In this document: positions 43,384-51,403 of the stretch, piece by piece
How the letters are laid out: each line of letters opens with the position of its first letter
Numbering within the stretch: the first letter of the stretch is position 1
From: Ruminococcus sp.
GTDB taxonomy: Bacteria; Bacillota; Clostridia; Oscillospirales; Acutalibacteraceae
Assembly (NCBI GenBank): GCA_004555265.1
Contig: SFIQ01000002.1
Location: forward strand, 1-64,000
DNA: 64,000 nt
Reading direction: 5' to 3'
The notes under the pieces: generated by a model
The model's input: the letters and a program-made list of their open reading frames with translations, nothing else
Told to the model about the DNA's origin: nothing
The model's database searches: none
Program-made: the position numbers and the translations under genes

Positions 43384-43701
43384 ATGATTTGCGCAGACTT
43401 TCATTTCGGTGAAAACGGTATTTCGTTTACCGTGAAAGGCCATTCGGGAAGCGCAAATGCAGGCGAAGATATTGTCTGCGCGGCGGTTTCCTCGGCGGTC
43501 TATATGGCGGCAAACACCGTGACCGAGATTTTGGGTCTTTCCCCCGAAATCGCCGAACGCGACGGGTTTTTATCCCTCGCGCTTGCAAGCAGTGCCGAAG
43601 CGAAAGCGGCGTCCCCCATTCTTGAGGGGCTTTGCCTGCATCTTGTGGGCTTAGAAGAACAATATCCCGATTTTATCCATGTTGAAAGAGGTGCTTTATA
43701 A
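43384..43701 (+). CDS. prp: Ribosomal-processing cysteine protease Prp
   Basis: 105 residues. Catalytic His in VKGHSG and Cys in EDIVCAAVS mark the family. Prp trims the N-terminal extension of L27, which is needed for ribosome function in Bacillota. Located between rplU and rpmA and overlapping the rpmA ATG by one base, so coupled with its substrate. Confidence 0.96.
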   Translation: MICADFHFGENGISFTVKGHSGSANAGEDIVCAAVSSAVYMAANTVTEILGLSPEIAERDGFLSLALASSAEAKAASPILEGLCLHLVGLEEQYPDFIHVERGAL

Positions 43702-43985
43702 TGCTTAAAATTAACATTCAGCTGTTTGCACACAAAAAAGGTATGGGCTCGACCAAAAACGGTCGTGACTCCGAATCCAAAAGACTCGGCGTAAAACGCG
43801 CCGACGGGCAGTTCGTGCTTGCGGGCAACATTCTTGTCAAACAGCGCGGTACACATATCCATCCCGGTGAAAATGTCGGCAGAGGCTCCGACGACACCCT
43901 CTTTGCCAAAATCGACGGCAAAGTCAAATTTGAAAGAATGGGTAAAGACCGCAAAAAGGTCAGCGTTTACGCCGTAGAGCAGTAA
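43701..43985 (+). CDS. rpmA: 50S ribosomal protein L27 (precursor)
   Basis: 94 residues. The N-terminus [14 protein letters not shown] carries the Prp-cleaved extension; cutting after Phe9 exposes the AHKKG end that reaches the peptidyl-transferase centre. The rest ([18 protein letters not shown]) is standard L27. AGAGGTG lies upstream inside prp. Confidence 0.98.
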   Translation: MLKINIQLFAHKKGMGSTKNGRDSESKRLGVKRADGQFVLAGNILVKQRGTHIHPGENVGRGSDDTLFAKIDGKVKFERMGKDRKKVSVYAVEQ

Positions 43986-44010
43986 ACAAAACATTTTTCG
44001 ATGTTGTTTT

Positions 44011-44042
44011 AAGGACAGTGGCGTGCGTCACTGTCCTTTTTT
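44011..44042 (+). terminator. Terminator after rpmA
   Basis: Ten-base stem AAGGACAGTG/CACTGTCCTT (44011-44020, 44029-44038) and T run to 44042. Confidence 0.9.
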
Positions 44043-44097
44043 CACCGCTTTGCAAGCAGGAAAATATAACAAACTGACAGAAAATCCAACAAAAAGG

Positions 44098-44126
44098 TTG
44101 AATTTTTTCAAGAATCCATATATACT
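44098..44126 (+). promoter_or_regulatory. Promoter for the rlmL-like gene
   Basis: TTGAAT (44098-44103), 17 bases, TATACT (44121-44126), 33 bases before the start. Confidence 0.65.
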
Positions 44127-44158
44127 TATATCTATGCACGAAAAGAAAGGAATGCGTT

Positions 44159-45274
44159 ATGAAGTTGAATTTTGCCGCGCCGTGTTTGTTCGGTCTGGAA
44201 AGTTTGGTCGCCGACGAATTACGACAAATGGGCGCCGAAGCGGTCACAGCCGACAACGGCAGGGTGTTTTTTGCGGGTGACGAAGCCCTGCTTGCCCGCG
44301 CCAACATCTGCTCGCGCTTTGCCGAACGCATTCTTGTGGTGCTCGGCAGTTTCGAGGCGCATACCTTTGAAGACCTGTTTCAGGGCGTAAAAAATCTGCC
44401 GCTGGAAAACTGGATCGGTGTGCAGGATGAATTCCCTGTCAAAGGGTATTCTCTGAAATCCGATTTGTTCAGCGTGCGTGACTGTCAGGCAATCATCAAA
44501 AAAGCCGCTGTGGAACGCTTGAAAGGTGTATACGGCGTAGAATGGTTTCAGGAAACCGGCACGCGATACCGGCTGGATTTTTCCATTCTCAAAAATCAGG
44601 TGCATATTTTTCTCGACACCACGGGCGTGCCGCTTCATAAACGCGGTTACCGCCCGACGGCGAATGACGCGCCGATGCGCGAAACCTTAGCCGCGGCGCT
44701 GTGTGCACTCTCACACCTGCGCCCGTACCATACGCTGTATGACCCGATGTGCGGGTCGGGGACGATTTTAATTGAGGGCGCTATGCTCGCGCAGAATATC
44801 GCGCCGGGGCTCAAGCGTCCGTTTGCGGCGGAGCGCTTTTTGCAAATTCCCCGGGAAATTTGGGCGGCAGAACGCGAAAAAGCAGAGGCAGCGGTTACAG
44901 ACGCCCCTGATTTTATCGCTTACGGGGCGGATACCGACCGTGCGGCGCTCAAAACCGCGCGCGAAAATGCCCTGCGCGCAGGTGTGTCCGACAAAATTGT
45001 GCTTGAATACGGCGATGTCCGCCGCTTTCAGCCCAAGACCGAGCGCGGCACGCTGGTGACCAATCCCCCCTACGGCGAACGGTTGGCGGATACGAAATAT
45101 GCCGCCGCGCTCATCCGCGAAATGGGTATGGCGTTCGAGAGACGGCATGGGTTCAGTTACAGCATCATCAGCCCCGAGGCGGAATTTGAGGACTTGTTCG
45201 GGCGCAAAGCCGACAAGCGCCGAAAGCTCTATAACGGTATGATAAAATGTCAGTTGTATATGTATTTTAAATAA
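44159..45274 (+). CDS. THUMP-domain RNA methyltransferase (RlmL/YpsC-like)
   Basis: 371 residues. N-terminal ferredoxin-like part, THUMP domain (about 45-150) and a Rossmann methyltransferase with PMCGSGTILIEGA for SAM binding and NPPYGERL as catalytic motif. It matches the YpsC/RlmL group that makes N2-methylguanosine in 23S rRNA, without the second RlmK domain of E. coli RlmKL. Start follows AAAGG by eight bases. The lipid kinase gene follows after 28 bases. Confidence 0.92.
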   Translation: MKLNFAAPCLFGLESLVADELRQMGAEAVTADNGRVFFAGDEALLARANICSRFAERILVVLGSFEAHTFEDLFQGVKNLPLENWIGVQDEFPVKGYSLKSDLFSVRDCQAIIKKAAVERLKGVYGVEWFQETGTRYRLDFSILKNQVHIFLDTTGVPLHKRGYRPTANDAPMRETLAAALCALSHLRPYHTLYDPMCGSGTILIEGAMLAQNIAPGLKRPFAAERFLQIPREIWAAEREKAEAAVTDAPDFIAYGADTDRAALKTARENALRAGVSDKIVLEYGDVRRFQPKTERGTLVTNPPYGERLADTKYAAALIREMGMAFERRHGFSYSIISPEAEFEDLFGRKADKRRKLYNGMIKCQLYMYFK

Positions 45275-45302
45275 AGATTTTCTGTATGGGAAGTGAACGG
45301 AA

Positions 45303-46262
45303 ATGAGACATATTTTTATCGTCAATCCTGCGGCCGGCAAGGGTAGTGCGGCAAAACGGATTATCCCCGAAATTAAAGCATATTTTGAAAAGCACCAAGA
45401 CCTCTCGTGGGAGATTTATCAAACCACCGCCCCGGGCGACGGTAAAGCCTATACCGAAAGCATTGCGAAAAGCGGCGAGCCGGTGCGGTTTTATGCCTGC
45501 GGCGGAGACGGCACGCTCTATGAAGTGGTGAACGGTGCTTACAAATATCCGAATGCGGCGGTGGGCATTATTCCGCTGGGTTCCGGCAACGATTTTGCGC
45601 GCGTGTTCGGCGGCAGTGACAGGATGTTTAATATCGACGCGCAGGTAAACGGCGAAACCGTAGCGTTTGATTTGATTGACGCGGGCGGGCATGTTGCGAT
45701 TAACCAGTGTTCCATGGGGCTCGATGCCGAGGTGTGCGCCAAACAGGCATATTTTAAAAAACTGCCGGGCATCGGCGGGGAATTTGCCTATACCTTGTCG
45801 CTGTTTTATTGCTTAATGCGCCGCTTAAAAAGCGAATTTAAAATTGTGGTGGACGATAAAGAGACCTATGAGGGTACAATGCTGTTTTCCCTTTGTGCGA
45901 ACGGCAGGTGGTACGGCGGCGGCTATAAGGGCGCGCCGAAAGCCGTGCCGAATGACGGGCTGTTGGATTTTGTGATGGTACGCAAAACCGTCGGGCGCCT
46001 GAAACTTGCCGGTTTGGTCGGGCAATACAAGCGCGGCGAGCATCTCGGTTGGGATTTTACCACCTTTGTACGCGGCAAAAAAATGCAGATTTTCAGCAAA
46101 AAGCCTGCCGCGGTCAATGTTGACGGCGAGTGCGAATATGTAACCGAAAGCACATTTCAAATTTTGGAGGGCGCGCTGCAAGTCATTTTGCCCGATAAAG
46201 CGGCTTATCTGCAAACCGTCGGCAACGATACCGACGAAAAAGCGCCGTCCTTGTTAAAATGA
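45303..46262 (+). CDS. Diacylglycerol/lipid kinase family protein
   Basis: 319 residues. DAGK catalytic motifs: VNPAAGKGSAAKR, CGGDGTLYEVVNG and PLGSGNDFAR. Such enzymes phosphorylate diacylglycerol, recycling it into phospholipid synthesis; YegS/BmrU-like members with other lipid substrates are also possible. The ribosome site is weak (GGAAGTGAACGGA). Cytosolic, membrane-peripheral. Confidence 0.92.
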   Translation: MRHIFIVNPAAGKGSAAKRIIPEIKAYFEKHQDLSWEIYQTTAPGDGKAYTESIAKSGEPVRFYACGGDGTLYEVVNGAYKYPNAAVGIIPLGSGNDFARVFGGSDRMFNIDAQVNGETVAFDLIDAGGHVAINQCSMGLDAEVCAKQAYFKKLPGIGGEFAYTLSLFYCLMRRLKSEFKIVVDDKETYEGTMLFSLCANGRWYGGGYKGAPKAVPNDGLLDFVMVRKTVGRLKLAGLVGQYKRGEHLGWDFTTFVRGKKMQIFSKKPAAVNVDGECEYVTESTFQILEGALQVILPDKAAYLQTVGNDTDEKAPSLLK

Positions 46263-46297
46263 TATAAAATCGGTGCAAAATTTGTGTAAATCGTGCA

Positions 46298-46326
46298 TTG
46301 TGCTTTTATATGGTAAAGCGTATAAT
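46298..46326 (+). promoter_or_regulatory. Promoter for the third GPH symporter
   Basis: TTGTGC (46298-46303), 17 bases, TATAAT (46321-46326). Initiation near 46333. Confidence 0.68.
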
Positions 46327-46342
46327 AAATATAATCTGATAG

Positions 46343-46373
46343 AAAAGAGTGTCGGGGACGGCACTCTTTTCTG
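46343..46373 (+). promoter_or_regulatory. Terminator-like hairpin in the GPH leader
   Basis: AAAAGAGTG (46343-46351) pairs with CACTCTTTT (46362-46370) around a G-rich ten-base loop, followed by CTGTTTCTATTTT. It lies just after the predicted transcription start and before ATG 46421, so it could attenuate the operon, or end an unseen transcript from upstream. Confidence 0.55.
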
Positions 46374-46420
46374 TTTCTATTTTGCCGAATGCAAACGAAT
46401 TCGGGGAACGGGGAGATTGT

Positions 46421-47890
46421 ATGAAAAAATATATGAAAAAGTCCGAAATTTGGACTTTTGGCATCGGGCTGTTCGGTGTCGCCTTAATGACGGGTTGGAT
46501 GCCCGACTACACCGCAACCTTCTTTGCGGATTTCGCCTTTAAAGGCAAGGGTTTTGACACGGTCACAATGGGCAATATGATTTCCACCGTGTTTTTGGTT
46601 GCAGGTTTTGTCGGGGCGATTTGCGAATTGGTAATCGGCTATTTGGTCGATAATACCCGTACCAAATTCGGCAAGGTGAAGCCTTGGGTGGGCTTCGGCG
46701 TGGTGCCGCTTGCGATTGTCGCAATGCTCGTGTTCGTTGCACCGAATACGAACAGCCAAACGGTTGCCATTATTTGGATGTTTGTGATTTATTCGCTGTA
46801 TACGGCGTTCAGTTGTGCGGTGGAAAGTCCCGCCAACTGCTTCGGCTCGCTTTGCTCGCCGAATCCCGCGGAGCGTTCGAGCGCCATTTCCATTGCGTCT
46901 TTCCTGCGCTCGGTCGGGCAGTCGGGCGGTATGGTGGTTGTGCTCGTTGTGGGGCTGATTATGAAAGCCGTTATGGGCGAGCAACAATACAAAAACGCCG
47001 AGGGGCAGGGCTTGGATTTGGTCATTTCCACGGCAGTTTGCGCGCTCGGTCTTGTGCTGTTCGTGATGATTTTCTTTGCAAACAACAAAGAAAATGTGCC
47101 CTTCACCCAAGAAAAGGTCAGCTTGAAAGATGCCGTGAAAGTGGTGTTTACCAATAAAAATTTGCTGATGGTATCGTTAACCAAGCTTACGGGCTTCGGG
47201 CGCGGCGTATACGGCACGGTTTCTTTATACATAGCGATTTATTTGCTCGGCTCAAAGGATTTGAAGCTGGCGTTGCTGTTGCCGATGGGTATCGGCACGG
47301 CGGTGGGCACGCTGCTTGTCAATTTGGTGCTCAAAAAATTCAACACAAAGCAAACCTTTATTCTGTTTTGCGTATACGGCGCTTCCGCACTCGGGATTTT
47401 GTTCTTGGTGTCGCGCGGCATTGGCTTCAACGATGGCTTAATTATTCCGTTCTTAATTCTCAATTTCTTCTGTGGGTTGCAGCACGGCAACACCAATGTG
47501 ACGCCGAATATTATGATTGCCGACTGCGTGGACGAAATCGAATACAAAACCGGTAAACGCCAAGATGGGCTTGCCTATGCAGGCTACGGGCTTTTCTCGA
47601 AAATTGCATCTGCGTTGACAAAGGGCTTGGGACCGTGGCTTTTATATACTTGGTCGGGCTATATGGTTTCGACCGACGCGAATGTGGCATACGCTGCGCA
47701 GACGGACGGAACGCTCAACAAAATGTTGATGATTTACACCATTATTCCTGCGGTGTTCGTGATTTTGCAGGGCGTGCCGATTTTATTCTATGATATGGTC
47801 GGCGAAAAGAAAGAAATGATTACCAAAGCGCTCGCCGAACGCCGCGCAGAGGTACAGCAAACCGCCGCTGACGGTGCGGAACAAGCGTAA
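46421..47890 (+). CDS. GPH-family sugar:cation symporter
   Basis: 489 residues, about twelve helices. The second-loop signature is divergent: GYLVDNTRTKFGKVKPW, and the first half lacks the usual NDP-type motif, which reads ICELVIGYLVD. A DEIEYKTGKRQDG segment replaces the VDYxEWKTG of the other two symporters. So this is a separate GPH branch, with an unknown substrate. GGGGAGA lies shortly upstream of ATG 46421. A membrane-anchored partner gene follows after 16 bases. Confidence 0.88.
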   Translation: MKKYMKKSEIWTFGIGLFGVALMTGWMPDYTATFFADFAFKGKGFDTVTMGNMISTVFLVAGFVGAICELVIGYLVDNTRTKFGKVKPWVGFGVVPLAIVAMLVFVAPNTNSQTVAIIWMFVIYSLYTAFSCAVESPANCFGSLCSPNPAERSSAISIASFLRSVGQSGGMVVVLVVGLIMKAVMGEQQYKNAEGQGLDLVISTAVCALGLVLFVMIFFANNKENVPFTQEKVSLKDAVKVVFTNKNLLMVSLTKLTGFGRGVYGTVSLYIAIYLLGSKDLKLALLLPMGIGTAVGTLLVNLVLKKFNTKQTFILFCVYGASALGILFLVSRGIGFNDGLIIPFLILNFFCGLQHGNTNVTPNIMIADCVDEIEYKTGKRQDGLAYAGYGLFSKIASALTKGLGPWLLYTWSGYMVSTDANVAYAAQTDGTLNKMLMIYTIIPAVFVILQGVPILFYDMVGEKKEMITKALAERRAEVQQTAADGAEQA

Positions 47891-47906
47891 AGGGGGGGCG
47901 ACAAGA

Positions 47907-48824
47907 ATGGCAAAAAAAGAAAAAACCTTTCCGGTGAAGCTGTATGCGTTACTTGCATTTTTTGCGGTTGCCGCGTTGCTCGCCGTCATTGTTACCGTGA
48001 CCTTTCAAACCAAATATACCGGCTACCACCCCGAAGAGGTCGCGCGCGTGTATGCCGATACCGTGGTGCAGACGGGCGACGGCTACAATGCCTACAAAAA
48101 CGCACTACCCAGTGTCAACGACAAATACGGCGATTTTATTCGGAAACAGTATATCTATCCCCTCGTTTACCGCGAAGCGGGGTACCGGCCGGGCGACAAG
48201 ACCGATGAATTAACCGGTTTTAACGATGCGTCGTATATGGGCGAAAAGAGCAAAACCGATGACGGCTCTTTGCAAGGGCAGGTCATTGATACGATGTACC
48301 CGTATTATGTCGAACTGATTGCCAATGGCTGGGACGATTACGACACGATTTTCAAAAACTACTTTGCGAAACTCGTCGAAGTGCGCAAAGAAGTGTTCGG
48401 CGACGATTATATGACCGATGAAATTATGTTCGCGGCGCTTGAAGGCAATGTCAAAACCTACGGCAAATCCTTAACCGGTACCGAGGATGTGTTTGACGAA
48501 AATTCGGGCGAGCAGTTGGAGTTTAAGTCTATCGGCGCCTATCAAACCGCTTACGGCGAGGAGTACAAGTTTACAACCGTTGTGCTGTCGGAAAACGAAA
48601 TTGCGCTTGACGCTTACAAGGCGGGGCTTGATACCGACCGACTTGCGGTGTACGGCATTTCTGCGGACGAAATTACCGCGGTGAAATCGTTTACCGTCGG
48701 CGTGCAGACCGAGGACGGCGCAACCGTGACGCAAGCGACCGTGGTGGTTGTAAAAATCGGCAGTACCTGGTATGTGGATAACACCGTGACCGATACCGCG
48801 CCGCTGTATAACTTTTACAAATAA
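47907..48824 (+). CDS. Membrane-anchored extracytoplasmic protein, unknown
   Basis: 305 residues. A basic start (MAKKEKTFPVK) and one helix (about 11-33) anchor a soluble outer domain. The outer part has many Tyr and acidic residues and no Cys pairs; it ends in a beta-rich segment with TVVVVKIGSTWYVDNT, like NTF2-type folds. A long G run lies upstream as a ribosome site. It pairs with the symporter at 46421, so it may help capture its substrate. No family recognised. Confidence 0.7.
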   Translation: MAKKEKTFPVKLYALLAFFAVAALLAVIVTVTFQTKYTGYHPEEVARVYADTVVQTGDGYNAYKNALPSVNDKYGDFIRKQYIYPLVYREAGYRPGDKTDELTGFNDASYMGEKSKTDDGSLQGQVIDTMYPYYVELIANGWDDYDTIFKNYFAKLVEVRKEVFGDDYMTDEIMFAALEGNVKTYGKSLTGTEDVFDENSGEQLEFKSIGAYQTAYGEEYKFTTVVLSENEIALDAYKAGLDTDRLAVYGISADEITAVKSFTVGVQTEDGATVTQATVVVVKIGSTWYVDNTVTDTAPLYNFYK

Positions 48825-48829
48825 TACAC

Positions 48830-48872
48830 AGAAAGACGCGGACGGTTTTTGCCTGTTCCGCGTCTTTCTTTA
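48830..48872 (+). terminator. Terminator after the symporter-partner pair
   Basis: A perfect 13-base stem, AGAAAGACGCGGA (48830-48842) with its complement (48857-48869), followed by T-rich sequence. Confidence 0.82.
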
Positions 48873-48896
48873 CAGAATAACAAAAGGGTTGATTTT

Positions 48897-49766
48897 ATGA
48901 AATTTAAAAATATGGCGGTCTGCGACCTGCGCGGCTACAATTCCGTGGAGGCGGCAAGCGAAATTGAATCCATTTCCGGTGTAGCGCTGGTGATTTTACC
49001 GAAAGATGCCGACGCGCAAACCCGTGCGGCATTTGCCAAGGTCGAAATGCAAAATGTGGCGTCCACAATTTATTGCGATGCAGACGCAAAAATCAACATT
49101 TACAATGGGAAGTTGACTTTGAGCGACGCGAATGTGTTTGACGGCGAAAATGTGTATGTGATTAACGGGAAGGCGTGCATTTTGCCGATTTCGCCGCAAA
49201 AGAAAGTTTCTTTAATTGTAAACGGCAAGGCGGTGTATGACAAAAACAGCGAAAACATCGAATTGCTGACGGTGAACGGCAAAGCGGTGCCGTTGGATTT
49301 GCAGGATGCGGAAGGTTTGGAGAATGACGCATTTTTACCTGCGGAAAAATTTACGGGGGACGGCAAAAATAAGTATTACGCCGCAGACCTTGCGGTTGTG
49401 GCGGCAGTTCCCAAAACGGCGCACGGAAAAGTGCTGTCAGAACGGATTTGCGCCGACGTGAGCGTGCGGGAAAGCGGCGTACATTTGGAGGCGGAAACCG
49501 TTATTTACGCGACGGTTGGCGAAGAGACTTTGATAAAAGCGGATTTGCCGGATTTTTATTTGACACAAACTCTTTTAGAAAGTTTAACGGGTAATTTGAT
49601 TTTAAAGGACATCGGCACGGTGCGCATAGACAAAAAGGTCACGCCCGAGTTGTTGCGGGAAAAGGTGCTGTTGCTATGCGACATCGGTGCGGTGCGCGCC
49701 ACCAAAACCACCTTTGATACCGTGCAGTTACTGTGTCAAGATGTCGGCAGTATTACACGAAAATGA
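48897..49766 (+). CDS. Beta-rich protein of unknown function linked to an ECF sigma factor
   Basis: 289 residues, no signal peptide or helix. The centre repeats a short NGKA unit: YVINGKACIL, LIVNGKAVYD, LTVNGKAVPL, together with related IYNGKLTLSD and a later LTGNLILKDIGTVRI. The spacing suggests a beta-helix or bactofilin-like stack. I recognise no family. ATG 48897 lacks a strong ribosome site (GGGTTG). Its stop overlaps the sigma-factor ATG, so the two are coupled and it may act with the sigma factor. Confidence 0.68.
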   Translation: MKFKNMAVCDLRGYNSVEAASEIESISGVALVILPKDADAQTRAAFAKVEMQNVASTIYCDADAKINIYNGKLTLSDANVFDGENVYVINGKACILPISPQKKVSLIVNGKAVYDKNSENIELLTVNGKAVPLDLQDAEGLENDAFLPAEKFTGDGKNKYYAADLAVVAAVPKTAHGKVLSERICADVSVRESGVHLEAETVIYATVGEETLIKADLPDFYLTQTLLESLTGNLILKDIGTVRIDKKVTPELLREKVLLLCDIGAVRATKTTFDTVQLLCQDVGSITRK

Positions 49767-50269
49767 GTACGAGTGAAACAGAAAAAGAAACGCAATTTGA
49801 CGCGGTTTACAGAGAACTGTTCGGCGATGTGTATGCGTATTTCAATATATGCTTTGGCGAACAGACCGCGGAGGATTTGGCACAGGAAGCCTTTTTGCGC
49901 GTGTGGAGAGCCGTGGACAGCGGCAAAATACCCGATAATTGGCGCGCGTGGGTGTTTCGGTGCGCGGTCAATTTAAAAAACGACTTCTTGCGGCGAAAAT
50001 ATGCCGAAAGCGGCGTGCAAAGTTTTGAAACGGCTGTTCTTCCCCTAACCGCTGCGCCCGACGAGGGCGAAACGCTGGCGGTCAAAGGCGCGCTCGCGCG
50101 CCTTGTGGGCACGGACCGCGAAGTGCTGACCTTAAAAAGCATGGGTTTTACGAGCGACGAAATCGGCGAGTTGCTGTCCATAAGCGGCTCGGCGGTGCGC
50201 ACGCGCTTACAAAAAGCCAAACAGAATTTTCAAAACGCATTGGAAACGGAGGGCGTTACAAATGGATAA
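49763..50269 (+). CDS. ECF-type RNA polymerase sigma factor
   Basis: 168 residues, the ECF size. Region 2 reads VYRELFGDVYAYFNICFGEQTAEDLAQEAFLRVWRA (about 12-47) and region 4 is a HTH, LTLKSMGFTSDEIGELLSISGSAVRTRLQKAK (about 118-152). It would direct a specific regulon. No classical anti-sigma factor (ZAS or transmembrane type) is adjacent; instead a 66-residue protein overlaps its end. Confidence 0.9.
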   Translation: MSTSETEKETQFDAVYRELFGDVYAYFNICFGEQTAEDLAQEAFLRVWRAVDSGKIPDNWRAWVFRCAVNLKNDFLRRKYAESGVQSFETAVLPLTAAPDEGETLAVKGALARLVGTDREVLTLKSMGFTSDEIGELLSISGSAVRTRLQKAKQNFQNALETEGVTNG

Positions 50270-50462
50270 AATCGAGGCATTGTTACAACAGGCTGTGCAC
50301 GCCTTTTCGCCGTCTACGACCGTGCGCGAACGGGTGAAATTCCGTATTTGCCCGCAACAGTTCAGTGGCGTTTCGGTGGTGTTTGTGCACAAAGACGGCG
50401 CGAAAATTATGGAATCTGTATTTAAGCGGTATGAAAAACTGATGAATAAAATTGATGCGTAA
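50262..50462 (+). CDS. Small soluble protein after the ECF sigma factor
   Basis: 66 residues, beginning inside the last codons of the sigma gene (8-base overlap). It has no helix and no zinc motif (one Cys). Central FRICPQQFSGVSVVFVHKDGAK appears beta-type. It occupies the position where an anti-sigma factor usually stands; any such role is a guess. Confidence 0.6.
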   Translation: MDKIEALLQQAVHAFSPSTTVRERVKFRICPQQFSGVSVVFVHKDGAKIMESVFKRYEKLMNKIDA

Positions 50463-50479
50463 TCTGTAAAAGATATTTT

Positions 50480-50509
50480 GGGCAGACACGGTGTCTGCCC
50501 GATTTTTTT
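50480..50509 (+). terminator. Terminator after the ECF cassette
   Basis: GGGCAGA/TCTGCCC stem (50480-50500) with a CACGGTG loop and seven T at 50503-50509. Confidence 0.88.
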
Positions 50510-50539
50510 GCATTTCTCGAAACAATACCAAAAAATATG

Positions 50540-50568
50540 TTGTACTTGCACACAAGATATGGTATAAT
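50540..50568 (+). promoter_or_regulatory. Promoter for rlmB operon
   Basis: TTGTAC (50540-50545), 17 bases, extended -10 TGG-TATAAT (hexamer 50563-50568). Confidence 0.8.
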
Positions 50569-50638
50569 CTTATAATAACTATACCTATTTGTATTTGCAG
50601 GCATTTTTGCGGCAATGCAAAGAACGGAGAAGCAAATT

Positions 50639-51400
50639 ATGCGGGAAGAACAGCAAAAGCAGGATTTAATCATCGGCAGAAACGCCGTGGCGGAGGTTTT
50701 CAAATCCGACCGCACGGTGGATACGCTGTATCTCCTGCGCGGGGAGAAAAATCCGGCGCTTACGCGGTTTGCTTCACTCTGCCGCGAAGCGGGCGGCGTC
50801 GTGAAAGAGGTAGACCGCAAAAAGTTAGACAGCCTTTGCGGCGGCGCCAATCATCAAGGCGTGGCGGCGTTTGTCGCGGCGCACGCGTATGCAAGCGTCG
50901 AAGAGATTTTAGCGTATGCGCGTGAAAAAGGCGAGCCGCCGTTTGTGGTGGTTTGCGACGAACTGGAAGACCCGCATAACTTGGGCGCGATTATCCGCAC
51001 GGCAGAGGCGGCGGGCGCGCACGGGATTATCATTCCGAAGCGCCGCAGTGTTTCTTTAAATTACACGGTCGGTAAAGCCTCGGCGGGGGCGCTCGAATAT
51101 ATGCGTGTGGCGCGTGTCGCCAATCTCCCCACGACCTTGGAGGACTTGAAAAAAGCCGGGCTTTGGATTTACGGCGCAGATATGGACGGGCAAAATTACC
51201 GCAAAACCGATTTCTCGGGCGCCTGTGCGCTGGTGGTCGGCTCAGAGGGCAACGGTATGGGGCGGCTTGTCCGTGAAAAGTGCGATTTCATTGTCTCTCT
51301 GCCGATGCACGGCAAAATCAATTCTTTGAATGCTTCGGTTGCGGCGGGTATTTTAATGTATGAAATCGCAGGACAAAGAGAAAACGGATTTGAGGTGTGA
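50639..51400 (+). CDS. rlmB: 23S rRNA 2'-O-methyltransferase, RlmB/TrmH family
   Basis: 253 residues of the SPOUT class. An L30e-like substrate domain (about 8-85) begins IIGRNAVAEVFKSD; the knot domain has VCDELEDPHNLGAIIRTAEAAG, ALVVGSEGNGMG and LPMHGKINSLNASVAAGI, the three family motifs. It likely methylates a guanosine of 23S rRNA. ATG 50639 follows CGGAG by nine bases; an earlier in-frame ATG lacks a site. Three bases before the next gene. Confidence 0.94.
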   Translation: MREEQQKQDLIIGRNAVAEVFKSDRTVDTLYLLRGEKNPALTRFASLCREAGGVVKEVDRKKLDSLCGGANHQGVAAFVAAHAYASVEEILAYAREKGEPPFVVVCDELEDPHNLGAIIRTAEAAGAHGIIIPKRRSVSLNYTVGKASAGALEYMRVARVANLPTTLEDLKKAGLWIYGADMDGQNYRKTDFSGACALVVGSEGNGMGRLVREKCDFIVSLPMHGKINSLNASVAAGILMYEIAGQRENGFEV

Positions 51401-51403
51401 GCG

